Shown here: piece after piece, positions 1 to 11,526 of the stretch | How the letters are laid out: each line of letters starts with the position of its first letter | How positions within the stretch are numbered: position 1 is the stretch's first letter | Origin: an uncultured Alphaproteobacteria bacterium | GTDB lineage: Bacteria; Pseudomonadota; Alphaproteobacteria; HIMB59; GCA-002718135 | DNA length: 64,000 nt | Assembly (NCBI GenBank): GCA_902602845.1 | Contig: CACKSN010000005.1 | Location: 1-64,000 of the forward strand | Reading direction: 5' to 3' | Program-made: the position numbers and the translations under genes | Notes under the pieces: generated by a model | Seen by the model: the letters and a program-made list of their open reading frames with translations, nothing else | What the model was told of the DNA's origin: nothing | Database searches by the model: none

Positions 1-382
1 TAATACTATATATTTCTGAAATAATTCCAGAAATTTTTTTTTTATTAATTAAAATGTCATTTGGCCATTTTATTTGAGTTTTGATATTACAAATATTTTC
101 AGTTACAGAACAAATCATATTAGTAATAAAAGCATTATTTAAAAAATGATTTTCTATTGGTAATATATTTTTAGATAAAATAGAAATATAGACATTATTT
201 TTTGGGCTTTCCCAAATGGTGCCCCGTCTTCCAAATCCTTTTTTTTGCTCATTTGCCATCAAGCACACATTTCTATTTAAAAAAAGTTTTTTAACCTCTG
301 ACATTGTTGAGTCTACAGATTCAATAAAGTGAAAATCAAAATTATTTTTATCTAACAAATTTTTGATTTTATCTATTAACAT
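1..382 (-). CDS. birA: Biotin--protein ligase BirA (partial, runs off left edge)
   Basis: Manual minus-strand translation from ATG at 382: MLIDKIKNLLDKNNFDFHFIESVDSTMSEVKKLF...GFGRRGTIWESPKNNVYISIL...KWPNDILINKKKISGIISE; GRRGR-like and KWPNDI motifs typical of BirA. Confidence 0.88.
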   Translation of the reverse strand, partial: MLIDKIKNLLDKNNFDFHFIESVDSTMSEVKKLFLNRNVCLMANEQKKGFGRRGTIWESPKNNVYISILSKNILPIENHFLNNAFITNMICSVTENICNIKTQIKWPNDILINKKKISGIISEIYSI

Positions 383-385
383 TAA

Positions 386-1822
386 TCAAATAATCAAATT
401 TGCTGATATATTTATCAATAAAGATGGATAAAATATAAAACAAATAATTAAAAACAAACTTATTGACAAAATAATTTTTGATTGAAAAGAAATTTTAAAA
501 TTAAGACTTCCTTCGTTTATACTTTCATCAAAATACATAATCTTAATAATTCTTAGATAATAAAAAGCAGAAATAACACTTGCTAGAACACCAAGTATTG
601 AAAGCACATATAACTCTTGTTCAATCGCAGCAATAAAAATATAAAACTTTCCAAAAAATCCAATAAATGGAGGTATACCAGCCATTGATAGCATAATTAT
701 TGAAATAGAAAGACTAACTATTGGATTGCTTTTACTTAGTCCCTTTAAATCACTTATATTAATTAAATATTCATTTTTAACTTTCAATGAGAGTATTATA
801 GCAAAAATTGCAATATTCATTATCATGTATGAAAACATATAAATTGATGCTGCCTTAATTCCATCATCATTTGCTGCAACTAAAGCGATTAAGATATAAC
901 CAATATGTCCTATTGAACTATAAGCTAACAACCTTTTAATATTTGACTGTGCAATTGCTGCAATTGCTCCAAGAAACATTGAGGCTATTGATAAAAATAA
1001 AATAATTTGACTCCATTCTAAGTAAAAATTTTCAAATGTAACTAAACAAAATCGGTAAATTAAAGCTACTGCTGCAATCTTAGGAACAATAGCAAAAAAA
1101 GCTGTAATTGAGTTTGGGGCTCCTTCATAAACATCGGGGGTCCACATATGGAAAGGTACGGCTGAAACCTTGAAAGCCAAGCCTACCATTACAAATACAA
1201 GCCCAAATATCAGACCTAAATTTAAATTATCATATTTAGATAAATAAAAACTTATATCATCAAAATTCATTGAACCAGTAAATCCATAAATTAAAGAGAA
1301 ACCATATAAAAGTATACCCGATGATAATGCCCCTAAAATAAAATATTTTACACCTGACTCAGCTGATAAAATTGAATCTCTTTTTATTGCTGCAGCAACA
1401 TATAAAGATAAACTTTGAAGTTCTATCGCTAAATACATAGACATCAAATTATTTGAAGCAATCATTAACATCATGCCAAGAGTCGAAAATAAGAATAAAA
1501 TAGGAATTTCAAAATTTTTAAGTTTAATGCCTAAAAAATAATCTTTAGAAATTAAAATGCTAGCTATTGATCCTAAAAGAACTAAAATTTTAAAAAAATT
1601 TATAAAAGATGAATTGCTAAATAAACTTTTATAATTTGCAAAATTTGATCCTCTATCTAAGTAAACAATTAAAATAGTTAAAAATAAAATGAAAACAGAT
1701 AAATTAGATGTCTGCCTAAATGCATTTTTTTTTGAGTAAAGACCAAATAACAAACATAAAAAAGAAGAACAAGCTAAAAAAATCTCTGGTATAAAAAGTA
1801 TATTAAAAATATTATTTAGCAT
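386..1822 (-). CDS. nuoN: NADH-quinone oxidoreductase subunit N
   Basis: 478-aa polytopic antiporter-like subunit, last gene of the nuo operon. Confidence 0.95.
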   Translation of the reverse strand: MLNNIFNILFIPEIFLACSSFLCLLFGLYSKKNAFRQTSNLSVFILFLTILIVYLDRGSNFANYKSLFSNSSFINFFKILVLLGSIASILISKDYFLGIKLKNFEIPILFLFSTLGMMLMIASNNLMSMYLAIELQSLSLYVAAAIKRDSILSAESGVKYFILGALSSGILLYGFSLIYGFTGSMNFDDISFYLSKYDNLNLGLIFGLVFVMVGLAFKVSAVPFHMWTPDVYEGAPNSITAFFAIVPKIAAVALIYRFCLVTFENFYLEWSQIILFLSIASMFLGAIAAIAQSNIKRLLAYSSIGHIGYILIALVAANDDGIKAASIYMFSYMIMNIAIFAIILSLKVKNEYLINISDLKGLSKSNPIVSLSISIIMLSMAGIPPFIGFFGKFYIFIAAIEQELYVLSILGVLASVISAFYYLRIIKIMYFDESINEGSLNFKISFQSKIILSISLFLIICFIFYPSLLINISANLII

Positions 1823-3296
1823 TGGCTATTTCGTAGTTTGTAATTATTGTTTCAATCGACAATCTCATTGGGTCTAAAAATAGATTTGGGAAAATGCCTA
1901 ATAAAATTACTGAAATTGCCAGTGGAATTAAAATAATTTTTTCTCTAGCGTCTATATCTAAAATATCTTCAAGTTTTTTATTAGTAATAGTTCCAAAAAT
2001 AATTCTTTTATAAAGGAATAACATGTACACAGCTGAAAGTATTATCCCAAATGCTGCACCAATAACAACGTAACTTGAAAATTTAAATGCTCCAATGATA
2101 ACTAGAAACTCTCCAACAAAACCACTAGTTCCTGGTAAGCCAACTGATCCTAGCATAAAAATCATAAAAACTGTTGCATATAGAGGCATTCTTTGAACTA
2201 ATCCTCCATAAAATTCAATTTCTCGAGTGTGCATTCGGTCATAAATAACACCAACACATAAAAATAAAGCTGCTGAGACTAGTCCGTGACTAATCATTTG
2301 CATCATTGCACCCTCTAAACCCTGTTGGTTAACTAAGAAAATTCCAATAGTTACAATTCCCATATGTGCAACAGATGAATATGCAATAAGTTTTTTAATA
2401 TCAGTTTGTGCTAATGCTACTAAGGAAGTGTATATTATGGCAATAATACTTAATGTCATTATTAAAGGAATAAAAAATTCTGTAGCTTCTGGAAGCATGC
2501 CTACTGAGAAACGAATGAAACCGTACCCACCCATTTTTAAAAGTACCCCTGCTAAAATAACAGATCCAGCAGTTGGAGCTTCAACATGAGCATCAGGTAA
2601 CCATGTATGAAAAGGCCACATAGGGATTTTAACTGCAAAAGAAGCAAAGAAGGCAAGCCAAAGAAACAATTGAGTATTATAGGAAAAATAATTACCTTGA
2701 AGAAACTCAATACTCATCGAATTTGTATTCCTGTACATTATAATGATACCAATCAACATGAGTACTGATCCCAAAAGAGTGTATAAAAAGAATTTAAAAG
2801 ATGCATAGATTCTTCTATTGCCACCCCAAATACCAATAATTAAATACATAGGTATTAATACTGATTCAAAAAAAATATAGAATAAAAGTATATCTATAGC
2901 GGCAAACATTCCTATCATTACTGTTTCTAAAAACAGAAAGGCAAGCATGTACTCTTTAACTCTTTTTTTAATATTATTCCAACTGGCTAATATACATAGT
3001 GGAGTCAAAAATGTACTTAATAAAATCATAAAAAGTGAAATACCATCAACTCCAACATGGTAGAAAAAATTAAAATCATCAAACCATCTAAATTTTTCTA
3101 CATATTGATATGAAGGATTTGAATAATCAAACTGTAACCACAATATTAAACTTAAAATAAAAGTTCCTATTGTTGTAAATAAAGCGCCCCATTTGATATT
3201 AATAGAGGTTGATTCATCTTCTTTAATAAAAATAATTATTAACGCTCCAACTAAAGGTAAAAAAATAATAACTGAGATTAAGGGCCAATCAATCAT
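1812..3296 (-). CDS. nuoM: NADH-quinone oxidoreductase subunit M
   Basis: 494-aa antiporter-like subunit; HTWLPDAHVEAPTAGSVILAG motif; position in operon. Confidence 0.96.
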   Translation of the reverse strand: MIDWPLISVIIFLPLVGALIIIFIKEDESTSINIKWGALFTTIGTFILSLILWLQFDYSNPSYQYVEKFRWFDDFNFFYHVGVDGISLFMILLSTFLTPLCILASWNNIKKRVKEYMLAFLFLETVMIGMFAAIDILLFYIFFESVLIPMYLIIGIWGGNRRIYASFKFFLYTLLGSVLMLIGIIIMYRNTNSMSIEFLQGNYFSYNTQLFLWLAFFASFAVKIPMWPFHTWLPDAHVEAPTAGSVILAGVLLKMGGYGFIRFSVGMLPEATEFFIPLIMTLSIIAIIYTSLVALAQTDIKKLIAYSSVAHMGIVTIGIFLVNQQGLEGAMMQMISHGLVSAALFLCVGVIYDRMHTREIEFYGGLVQRMPLYATVFMIFMLGSVGLPGTSGFVGEFLVIIGAFKFSSYVVIGAAFGIILSAVYMLFLYKRIIFGTITNKKLEDILDIDAREKIILIPLAISVILLGIFPNLFLDPMRLSIETIITNYEIANAK

Positions 3297-5204
3297 TTAA
3301 TAATATAAAAACCATGTAAGAATTATTACTAGGCCACCAAGCATAGCAAAAGCATAATGAAACAGATAACCTGATTGAAATAAACTTATATAAGCTGAAG
3401 ATTTTGAAATAACCCAAGAGATCCCGTTTGGCCCTAAACCATCAATAGTTTTTTCATCTCCTTTTTTCCAGAAAAAGTTTGCTAATTTGAAAAAAGTTAA
3501 AACAAATACTTTATGATATAACTCATCCACATACCATTTATTTCTAGAAAGAGAATACAAAGGATCTAAGTTATAGGAAAGATTTTTTGCTCTATTTAAA
3601 TTATTTGAATATATTAATACGCAGACGAGAATTCCGATTGCAACAGCAGATTTTGATATTAATGATTGTGCAAGAGGAAGATATTTATGAGAGCTTTCTG
3701 TTAATAATATTGCATTATCCCAAAATTCTTTTTTGTAATATCCAATAAAATAATCAGCAAAGAATATTCCAGAAAAAATAGAACCAATTGCAAGAATAAA
3801 TAATGGAACTGTCATAACAAAAGGTGACTCATGGGTGTGATCATAAATTTTATTTTCTGATCTATTTTCACCATGAAATGTAAGGAATAATAATCTCCAT
3901 GAATAAAATGCAGTAAGTAGAGCAGTAAAAATACCTACTAAATATGCAAAGTATGCTATTCCATTTGATGTATAGAAAGCATTTTCTAAAATACTTTCTT
4001 TTGAATAGTAACCGGACAGATATGGGAAACCAATAATTGCAAGAGATCCAATCCACATCATTGTAGCAGTAAAAGGTATTTTTTTGAAAAGCCCACCCAT
4101 TTTTCTCATATCCTGTTCATGATGCATTGCGTGGATTACAGAACCTGCAGAAAGAAATAGAAGGGCTTTAAAAAAAGCATGAGTTGTTAAGTGAAATATT
4201 GATGCATTATAAGCGCCTACGCCTGCTGCAAAAAACATGTATCCTAATTGACTACATGTTGAATATGCAATTACTCGTTTAATATCATTTTGAGTTAAAG
4301 CTATAGAGGCAGCAAAAATAGCTGTGGCCGCACCTATAAAAGTAATGAATAAATTAGTAAATGTAGCAAACTCATAAAGAGGACTCATTCTTGCAATTAA
4401 AAATACCCCAGCTGTTACCATTGTTGCGGCATGTATTAGGGCAGAAACAGGGGTAGGTCCTTCCATAGCATCTGGCAACCAAGTGTGTAAACCTAATTGG
4501 GCAGATTTACCCATTGCACCTATAAATAAAAGAAAACACAAAAAATCTAAAGTTGGAAAACTTAATGAAAGGAATTGAATTTGATGTTCACTAAATTGAT
4601 CCACTTGCTCAAATATACTGTCGAAACTTATTGTACCAAAAATGTAAAAAATTCCAGCAATTCCTATTGCATATCCAAAATCTCCTACTCTGTTTACGAC
4701 AAATGCTTTTATAGCAGCTTTATTAGCTGAATCTTTATGGTGCCAAAAACCAATTAATAAATATGAGGCTAGTCCAACACCTTCCCAACCAAAAAACATT
4801 TGCAGCAAGTTATTACTTGATACAAGAACAAGCATAAAAAAAGTAAATAAGCTTAGATAACCCATAAATCTTATTTTTGATGGATCTTCTTCCATATAAC
4901 CTATTGAATATAAATGAACACAAGCAGAAACAGTTGTAACCACAATGAACATCACTGCGGTTAAGGTGTCTAATCTTATTGACCAATCAACAATAAAGTT
5001 CCCAGAAGTGATCCAGTTAAGAATAAAGATTGTTTCAGTTGCCTTGTTATTAATAAACTGAATAAATATTATCCAAGAAAATAAAGCACAAAGAAAAAGG
5101 ATAGAAGTTGTTGATATTTGATAAACCTTATAATTAAACTGTTTACCTAGTAAAAAACAAAAAAGAAAACCAAGTAGAGGTAAAAATATAATTGAAGTTG
5201 CCAT
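3297..5204 (-). CDS. nuoL: NADH-quinone oxidoreductase subunit L
   Basis: 635 aa; GWEGVGLASYLLIGFW and HTWLPDAMEGPTPVSALIHAATMV motifs. Confidence 0.97.
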   Translation of the reverse strand: MATSIIFLPLLGFLFCFLLGKQFNYKVYQISTTSILFLCALFSWIIFIQFINNKATETIFILNWITSGNFIVDWSIRLDTLTAVMFIVVTTVSACVHLYSIGYMEEDPSKIRFMGYLSLFTFFMLVLVSSNNLLQMFFGWEGVGLASYLLIGFWHHKDSANKAAIKAFVVNRVGDFGYAIGIAGIFYIFGTISFDSIFEQVDQFSEHQIQFLSLSFPTLDFLCFLLFIGAMGKSAQLGLHTWLPDAMEGPTPVSALIHAATMVTAGVFLIARMSPLYEFATFTNLFITFIGAATAIFAASIALTQNDIKRVIAYSTCSQLGYMFFAAGVGAYNASIFHLTTHAFFKALLFLSAGSVIHAMHHEQDMRKMGGLFKKIPFTATMMWIGSLAIIGFPYLSGYYSKESILENAFYTSNGIAYFAYLVGIFTALLTAFYSWRLLFLTFHGENRSENKIYDHTHESPFVMTVPLFILAIGSIFSGIFFADYFIGYYKKEFWDNAILLTESSHKYLPLAQSLISKSAVAIGILVCVLIYSNNLNRAKNLSYNLDPLYSLSRNKWYVDELYHKVFVLTFFKLANFFWKKGDEKTIDGLGPNGISWVISKSSAYISLFQSGYLFHYAFAMLGGLVIILTWFLYY

Positions 5205-5207
5205 CTA

Positions 5208-5513
5208 CTATCCCTTAAGTTGATTAATTTTATTTACTTCTATTGATCCTAAATTTCTAAAAAATACTACAAGTATGGCGAGCCCAATTGCTGCTTCAGC
5301 AGCTGCAACAGTAAGTGTAAGCATTGCAAAAATTTGCCCTGAAATATCATTAATATATGCTGAAAAAGCAATAAAATTAATATTTACTGACAACAAGATA
5401 AGTTCTATAGACATTAAAATTATAATTAAATTTTTCTTATTTAAAAATATTCCTAAAACACCTAAGGTAAAAATAATTGCTCCAAGAAAAAGATAGTGTT
5501 CAAGAGTAATCAT
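5208..5513 (-). CDS. nuoK: NADH-quinone oxidoreductase subunit K
   Basis: 101 aa; [31 protein letters not shown] motif. Confidence 0.96.
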   Translation of the reverse strand: MITLEHYLFLGAIIFTLGVLGIFLNKKNLIIILMSIELILLSVNINFIAFSAYINDISGQIFAMLTLTVAAAEAAIGLAILVVFFRNLGSIEVNKINQLKG

Positions 5514-5516
5514 AAA

Positions 5517-6128
5517 TTAAATTCCTTCACCTATTTTTACTTTTTTCTTTTCTATAGCTGTTGATGCATCAACTGTATTTTGAGAATCTATATTTTGCTT
5601 TTTAACACCGCCTTTGTCTCTTAATGTAAGTGTAATTGAACCAATCATTGCAACTAATAAAATTATCCCACATATTTGAAATAAATAAAAATATTCAGTG
5701 TATAGTATTTGCCCAATCATTTTTGTATTCTCAACTTCATTAATTATAGGTTGTATTGGTGTTTGATTGTTGTAAATGTTAGAAGATCTATCTGTTAAAA
5801 AAAGTATTCCAAGTTCAATTACTAGAACTATACCTAATAATGCTCCAAAGGGTAAATATTGCAAAAAACCTTCTCTCAATTTTACAAAATTAATATCAAG
5901 CATCATTACAACGAACAGAAAAAGAACAGCAACAGCGCCAACATATACAACGACAAGGATCATTGCCAAAAATTCAGCACCTAACAAAACAAAGAGCCCT
6001 GATGCGTTAACAAAGCTTAAAATTAAAAATAAAACTGAATGAACAGGATTTTTTGCACTTATGACCATTAGAGCTGAAAGAACTGCAACAGATGAAAAAA
6101 GATAAAATGTTAATGAATAAAGAACCAT
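5517..6128 (-). CDS. nuoJ: NADH-quinone oxidoreductase subunit J
   Basis: 203 aa; VYVGAVAVLFLFVVMMLDI motif; operon position. Confidence 0.95.
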   Translation of the reverse strand: MVLYSLTFYLFSSVAVLSALMVISAKNPVHSVLFLILSFVNASGLFVLLGAEFLAMILVVVYVGAVAVLFLFVVMMLDINFVKLREGFLQYLPFGALLGIVLVIELGILFLTDRSSNIYNNQTPIQPIINEVENTKMIGQILYTEYFYLFQICGIILLVAMIGSITLTLRDKGGVKKQNIDSQNTVDASTAIEKKKVKIGEGI

Positions 6129-6130
6129 TC

Positions 6131-6610
6131 TTATCTATATTTTCTATCGAGATGAATATTTTGAGCAATTTCTTGCTCCCATCTATCTCCATTTTCTAAA
6201 AGCTTATCTTTATTATAAATTAATTCTTCTCTGGTTTCAGTGGCAAATTCAAAGTTTGGTCCTTCGACTATTGCATCAACTGGGCAAGATTCTTGGCATA
6301 AACCGCAGTAAATACATTTAGTCATATCTATATCATATCTTGTTGTTCTTCTGCTTCCATCTTCTCTTGGCTCAGCCTCAATTGTAATTGCCTGAGCAGG
6401 ACATACTGCTTCACAAAGCTTACATGCGATACATCTTTCTTCTCCACTAGGATACCTTCTTAGTGCATGCTCACCTCTAAAACGTGGACTTAATGGACCT
6501 TTTTCATGAGGATAATTTATTGTAACTTTAGATTTAAATATATATTTGAAAGTTAAAAATAGACCTTGAATTAATTCAAATAAAGTAAAAGATTTAATTA
6601 ATTTATACAT
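6131..6610 (-). CDS. nuoI: NADH-quinone oxidoreductase subunit I (2x[4Fe-4S])
   Basis: [16 protein letters not shown] and [16 protein letters not shown] motifs; start moved to internal Met (MYKLIKSF) from track start 6631. Confidence 0.95.
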   Translation of the reverse strand: MYKLIKSFTLFELIQGLFLTFKYIFKSKVTINYPHEKGPLSPRFRGEHALRRYPSGEERCIACKLCEAVCPAQAITIEAEPREDGSRRTTRYDIDMTKCIYCGLCQESCPVDAIVEGPNFEFATETREELIYNKDKLLENGDRWEQEIAQNIHLDRKYR

Positions 6611-6611
6611 T

Positions 6612-7613
6612 TTAATTTGGCAGCATGTCAAAATATACTAAAAAACCAGAAGTTACTACAACCCAAAACAAAGAAAAAGGCAGAAAAACTTTCCATCCAA
6701 GTCGCATTAACTGATCATATCTATATCTTGGGAAGGTTCCTCTAACCCAGATAAATAAAAACAATATAAATATTACTTTCACTGTAAACCATATTACTCC
6801 CGGAACAACATTTAATGGATATACATCAAATGGAGGAAGCCATCCGCCTAAAAAAAGAATAACAGTCATAGAAGACATTAAAATCATACTCGCATACTCA
6901 CCTAAAAAAAATAATACAAATGAAGCAGATGAATATTCAGTAAAAAATCCTGCAACAAGTGTTGACTCATCTTCTGGAAGATCAAAAGGCAATCTATTTG
7001 TTTCAGCTAAAGCAGATATAAAAAATATAATAAACATAGGCAATAATGGAATTGCAAACCATACAGTCTGTTGTGCTAAAACTATCTTTGATAAATTTAA
7101 AGAACCTACACATAATAATACTGTAATTATTACAAATCCTATAGATACTTCATATGAAACCATTTGAGCAGCTGATCTTAATGCCCCTAAAAAAGGATAT
7201 TGAGAGTTGCTAGCCCAACCAGCCATTATTATTCCGTATACTCCAAGAGACGATACTGCAAACAAATACATTATACCTACGTTAATATCAGAGACTACCC
7301 ATCCTGGAGAAAAAGGTATTACAGCCCAACCTGCTAGACTAAGTACCATTGTTATTATGGGTGCTAAGATAAATACAATTTTATTTGATCCACTTGGTAT
7401 AATATTTTCTTTAGTGAGAAGTTTTAATGCATCTGCAAAGCTTTGTAATATCCCAAAAGGACCTACTATATTTGGACCTCTTCTTAATTGTATTAGAGCT
7501 AAAACTTTTCTTTCAGCATAAACCAAAAAAGCTACAGATATTAAAACTGGTACGACAACAGCAAGTATTTGGGCAACGATTATTAACGCTGTAATTAATA
7601 TATCGTAAGTCAT
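6612..7613 (-). CDS. nuoH: NADH-quinone oxidoreductase subunit H
   Basis: 333 aa; [33 protein letters not shown] motif. Confidence 0.97.
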   Translation of the reverse strand: MTYDILITALIIVAQILAVVVPVLISVAFLVYAERKVLALIQLRRGPNIVGPFGILQSFADALKLLTKENIIPSGSNKIVFILAPIITMVLSLAGWAVIPFSPGWVVSDINVGIMYLFAVSSLGVYGIIMAGWASNSQYPFLGALRSAAQMVSYEVSIGFVIITVLLCVGSLNLSKIVLAQQTVWFAIPLLPMFIIFFISALAETNRLPFDLPEDESTLVAGFFTEYSSASFVLFFLGEYASMILMSSMTVILFLGGWLPPFDVYPLNVVPGVIWFTVKVIFILFLFIWVRGTFPRYRYDQLMRLGWKVFLPFSLFWVVVTSGFLVYFDMLPN

Positions 7614-7620
7614 TTAATTA

Positions 7621-9660
7621 TTATGCTGCCTTATTTAAAATGTCTTTAGTACATTTTGCCATTGTTGCAGAAGATCTAGAAATAGAATCATTCATATAGA
7701 AATTTTCAATATTATATTTAATTTTAATATTCTCAATTTTACTTTTTTTAGCAAAAGTGATTTCACCATTAGAATTAACTTCATTTAAGAGGGCAAATTG
7801 ATGATAGTTACTTGTAAGTTCATTTCGAAGCTCTCCAAGATTATTAAAATTTAAATCTTTTTTAAATAAGTCACTTAAAACTCTAAAAATTTTCCACTCC
7901 TCCTTAGCTTCACCCAATGGATTATGGCACTTGGTTGTTTGAATAACTCTACCTTCAATATTCATATAAGTAGAACTTCTCTCAGTATATGCAGGAGTTG
8001 GTAAAATTATGTCAGCAATAGATGCTGAAACATCTCCATGATGACCAAGATAAACAACAAATGCATTTTTAAAAGTTGAAAAATTTATTTCGTCTAATCC
8101 CATTAAGAATACCACAGGTTTAGTTTTATCTATATGTTTTTTTAATTGTTTATTGTAATCAACATCAAATTTTCTATTATAAAATTTTAAATCTAATGCT
8201 CCTACTCTAGAAATATCTTGGTGTAGAATGTTTAATGGATTTATTTTTTTATTTTTTTGAATATTTTTTGCAATTAATCCTACAGTTTCTAATATTTTTT
8301 TTCCATGATCATTATTTATTGCTGAAGTACCTAATATTATAAGTGGGTTTTTTGCAGATTTTAAAACTTTATTAAAATCAGAATTATTGTTAGATAATTT
8401 ATTAAGATAATCTAAAGAATCAGACAGATGATTATAATTGTAACTAAGATCTAATTTAGGACCTATAAGACCAATTTTGCAGTTATTTTCAATATATGCC
8501 TTTCTAATTCTAGCATTGAGCACCGCAGCTTCCCATCTTGGATTGCATCCAATTAAAAGAATAGCATCAGCGTTTTCAATTTCTTGAATTGTCGAATTAA
8601 ATTTATAACTTGAAGATGAATTATCAATAATTTGTGCGTTATCAAATCTGCAGTCATAGTTTTTTGATTTTAATGAATGGCTAAATTTTTTTGAAGAATA
8701 TAAAGTTTCAATATCGGTAAACTTACCAGATAAAAATACAGTATTTTCTTCACCTCTTTTTGAAATTTCTTTTTTTATTAATTCAAATGCATCATCCCAT
8801 GAAGATTTTTGGAGTTTTTTATTTGATTTAGAATAAACACTATCCAATCTTTGGCTTGAAAGTCCATCAACTGCAAATCTAGTTTTATCACTTATCCATT
8901 CTTCGTTTGTTTCTTCATTTATTCTAGGAAGAGCCCTTAAAACTTTTTTTCCTCTTGTATCAATTCTTATACTAGAACCAATCCCATCAAATACATCAAA
9001 TGTTTCTGTCTTAGTTAATTCCCATGGTCTAGATTTAAATGCATATGGTTTACTTGTTAAAGCACCTACAGGACACAAATCAATTACGTTTCCAGACAAT
9101 TCTGACTCAATAGTTTTCTCTAAGTACGTAGTGATCTCAGCATTTTCACCTCTACCAAGTAATCCTATATCATCAACGCCCGCAACTTCTGTAGAGAACC
9201 TAACACATCTTGTACAGTGAATACACCTTGTCATAATTGTTTTGACAAGTGGTCCCATATTTTTATTTTGAACTGCTCTTTTATTTTCTTCATATCTAGT
9301 TTTATCAAAACCATAATACATCGCTTGATCTTGAAGATCACATTCTCCTCCTTGATCACAAATGGGACAATCTAATGGATGATTAATAAGAAGAAACTCC
9401 ATTACACCTTTACGAGCTTTTTTAACTGTTTCAGTATTTGTTTTTATGACCATTCCTTCTACAGCTGGCATAGCACATGATGCAATAGGTTTTGGAGCTT
9501 TTTCCATTTCTACTAAACACATTCTGCAATTTCCTGCTATTGAGAGTTTTTCGTGATAGCAAAATCTTGGAATTTCAGTACCTGCTTGTTCACAAGCTTG
9601 CATTACTGTCATTCCATTTTCAAATTCGTACTCTTTATTATCGATTGTTATCTTAGGCAC
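7621..9660 (-). CDS. nuoG: NADH-quinone oxidoreductase subunit G
   Basis: 679 aa; N-terminal 2Fe-2S plus CIHCTRCVRF cluster motifs; molybdopterin-like domain. Confidence 0.96.
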   Translation of the reverse strand: MPKITIDNKEYEFENGMTVMQACEQAGTEIPRFCYHEKLSIAGNCRMCLVEMEKAPKPIASCAMPAVEGMVIKTNTETVKKARKGVMEFLLINHPLDCPICDQGGECDLQDQAMYYGFDKTRYEENKRAVQNKNMGPLVKTIMTRCIHCTRCVRFSTEVAGVDDIGLLGRGENAEITTYLEKTIESELSGNVIDLCPVGALTSKPYAFKSRPWELTKTETFDVFDGIGSSIRIDTRGKKVLRALPRINEETNEEWISDKTRFAVDGLSSQRLDSVYSKSNKKLQKSSWDDAFELIKKEISKRGEENTVFLSGKFTDIETLYSSKKFSHSLKSKNYDCRFDNAQIIDNSSSSYKFNSTIQEIENADAILLIGCNPRWEAAVLNARIRKAYIENNCKIGLIGPKLDLSYNYNHLSDSLDYLNKLSNNNSDFNKVLKSAKNPLIILGTSAINNDHGKKILETVGLIAKNIQKNKKINPLNILHQDISRVGALDLKFYNRKFDVDYNKQLKKHIDKTKPVVFLMGLDEINFSTFKNAFVVYLGHHGDVSASIADIILPTPAYTERSSTYMNIEGRVIQTTKCHNPLGEAKEEWKIFRVLSDLFKKDLNFNNLGELRNELTSNYHQFALLNEVNSNGEITFAKKSKIENIKIKYNIENFYMNDSISRSSATMAKCTKDILNKAA

Positions 9661-10934
9661 TAAGCTACTCTTCTACTTCTTTCTTCAATTCTTTTTTCAA
9701 TTTCAGGTCTAAAATGTCTAAACAGACCTTGAATTGGCCAAGCAGCAGCATCACCCAAGGCACATATTGTGTGACCTTCTATTTGCTTTGTCACATCTAA
9801 AATTTTATCAATATCTTTATATTCAACATTACCATGAATCATTTTTTCCATCATTCTGTACATCCATCCAGTACCTTCTCTACAGGGGGTACATTGACCA
9901 CAGCTTTCATGTTTATAAAAATGTGATAATCTAGCTATTGCCTCAACAATATCTGTTGATTTATTCATTACAATGACAGCAGCAGTTCCTAATCCACTTT
10001 GAACTTCTTTTAGGCTATCGAAATCCATTCTAACAGTATCACAAATAGACTTGGGTAATAAAGGAACACTTGCGCCACCAGGAATTACAGCTAATAAATT
10101 TTCCCAACCGCCAATTACACCACCTGCATGTTTTTCAATCAATTCTTTTAGTGGTATGCCCATTTCTTCTTCTACATTACATGGGTTGTTTACGTGTCCT
10201 GAAATACTAAAAATTTTTGTTCCTGTATTGTTTACACTACCTAAGTTTGCAAACCATTTTGAACCACGTCTTAAAATAGTTGGAGATACAGCAATTGTTT
10301 CTACATTTGTAACTGTTGTAGGACATCCATATAAACCTGCGCCAGCAGGAAACGGAGGTTTTAATCTAGGCTGCCCTTTTTTACCTTCTAAACTTTCAAG
10401 TAAAGCAGTTTCTTCACCACAAATATATGCTCCTGCTCCTCTATGAAGGTAGATATCAAAATCCCAACCTGTGCCACAGGCATTTTTACCAATTAAATTA
10501 TTTGCGTAAGCTTCATCAATTGCTTTTTGTAAATTAGAAGATTCAGAATAATATTCACCCCTAATATAAATATAGCAAGTGTGTGCATGCATGGCAAAGG
10601 AAGCAACTAAACAACCTTCTAAAAGGAGATGTGGGTCGTTTCTCATAATTTCTCGATCTTTACATGTGCCTGGCTCTGACTCATCTGCATTAACGACAAG
10701 GTAATGATCTTTTCCAGAGTCTTTTGGCATAAATGACCACTTTAGTCCCGCGGGGAAACCTGCTCCTCCCCTTCCTCTTAATTGGCTATTTTTAATTTCC
10801 TCAACAATTTTTTCACTACCCATTTTAATAAGTTCTTTAGTATTGGACCAAATACCTCTTTTTTTAGCGCCCTCTAATTTCCAGTCTTCAAAACCGTATA
10901 AATTTTTAAAAATTTTGTCTTTTTCCTTAAGCAT
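9660..10934 (-). CDS. nuoF: NADH-quinone oxidoreductase subunit F
   Basis: [46 protein letters not shown]; start moved to MLKEKDKIF (track start 10970), leaving an 8-nt overlap with nuoE. Confidence 0.95.
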   Translation of the reverse strand: MLKEKDKIFKNLYGFEDWKLEGAKKRGIWSNTKELIKMGSEKIVEEIKNSQLRGRGGAGFPAGLKWSFMPKDSGKDHYLVVNADESEPGTCKDREIMRNDPHLLLEGCLVASFAMHAHTCYIYIRGEYYSESSNLQKAIDEAYANNLIGKNACGTGWDFDIYLHRGAGAYICGEETALLESLEGKKGQPRLKPPFPAGAGLYGCPTTVTNVETIAVSPTILRRGSKWFANLGSVNNTGTKIFSISGHVNNPCNVEEEMGIPLKELIEKHAGGVIGGWENLLAVIPGGASVPLLPKSICDTVRMDFDSLKEVQSGLGTAAVIVMNKSTDIVEAIARLSHFYKHESCGQCTPCREGTGWMYRMMEKMIHGNVEYKDIDKILDVTKQIEGHTICALGDAAAWPIQGLFRHFRPEIEKRIEERSRRVA

Positions 10935-11526
10935 CAAATTTTCTTTCAGGCTGTGATGATTTTCTACCAATTTGTGAACCTACTTTTATTGATTTATTAT
11001 CTTTTAAATCTTGAAGTATTTTTTTAAAACTCTCTTCATCTAAGTCTTCATAATAATCATCATTGATCTGAACCATAGGAGCATTACAACATGCACCTAA
11101 GCATTCAACTTCAACAACGGTAAATATTTTATCATAACTTGTCTCACCAATATTGGTTTTACAAACTTCTTGCGCAACTTTAGAAAGTTTATCACTTCCT
11201 CTTAACCAACATGGAGTAGTTCTACAAATTTGTACAAAATTTTTACCAATAGGTTCTAAATTAAACATTGAATAGAATGTGGCTACCTCTAGAACTCTTA
11301 TGTAAGACATGCTTAAAGTTTCCGCTACTTTTTCCATTGAGTTCTTACTAAGCCATCCATTATTTTGTCTTTGTGCTAAATCAAGCAAAGGAATAACTGC
11401 GCTTTGAATTCGATTTGATGGATATTTTTTTATTATTTTTGAAATTTTTTTAAAATTTTCTGATGACCATTCAAAGTTATCATTAATTTTTTTATATACT
11501 TTATTATTTGTGCCAGGATGATACAT
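10927..11526 (-). CDS. nuoE: NADH-quinone oxidoreductase subunit E
   Basis: 199 aa thioredoxin-like 2Fe-2S subunit ([10 protein letters not shown] ... [16 protein letters not shown]). Confidence 0.95.
   Translation of the reverse strand: MYHPGTNNKVYKKINDNFEWSSENFKKISKIIKKYPSNRIQSAVIPLLDLAQRQNNGWLSKNSMEKVAETLSMSYIRVLEVATFYSMFNLEPIGKNFVQICRTTPCWLRGSDKLSKVAQEVCKTNIGETSYDKIFTVVEVECLGACCNAPMVQINDDYYEDLDEESFKKILQDLKDNKSIKVGSQIGRKSSQPERKFDA

Noticed and set aside
5275-6042. + strand ORFs opposite nuoK and nuoJ (5275..5496, 5776..6042)
   Set aside because: Shadow ORFs on the opposite strand of conserved membrane subunits.
10051-10446. 131-aa + strand ORF opposite nuoF
   Set aside because: Antisense to a strongly conserved gene; no recognisable domain.
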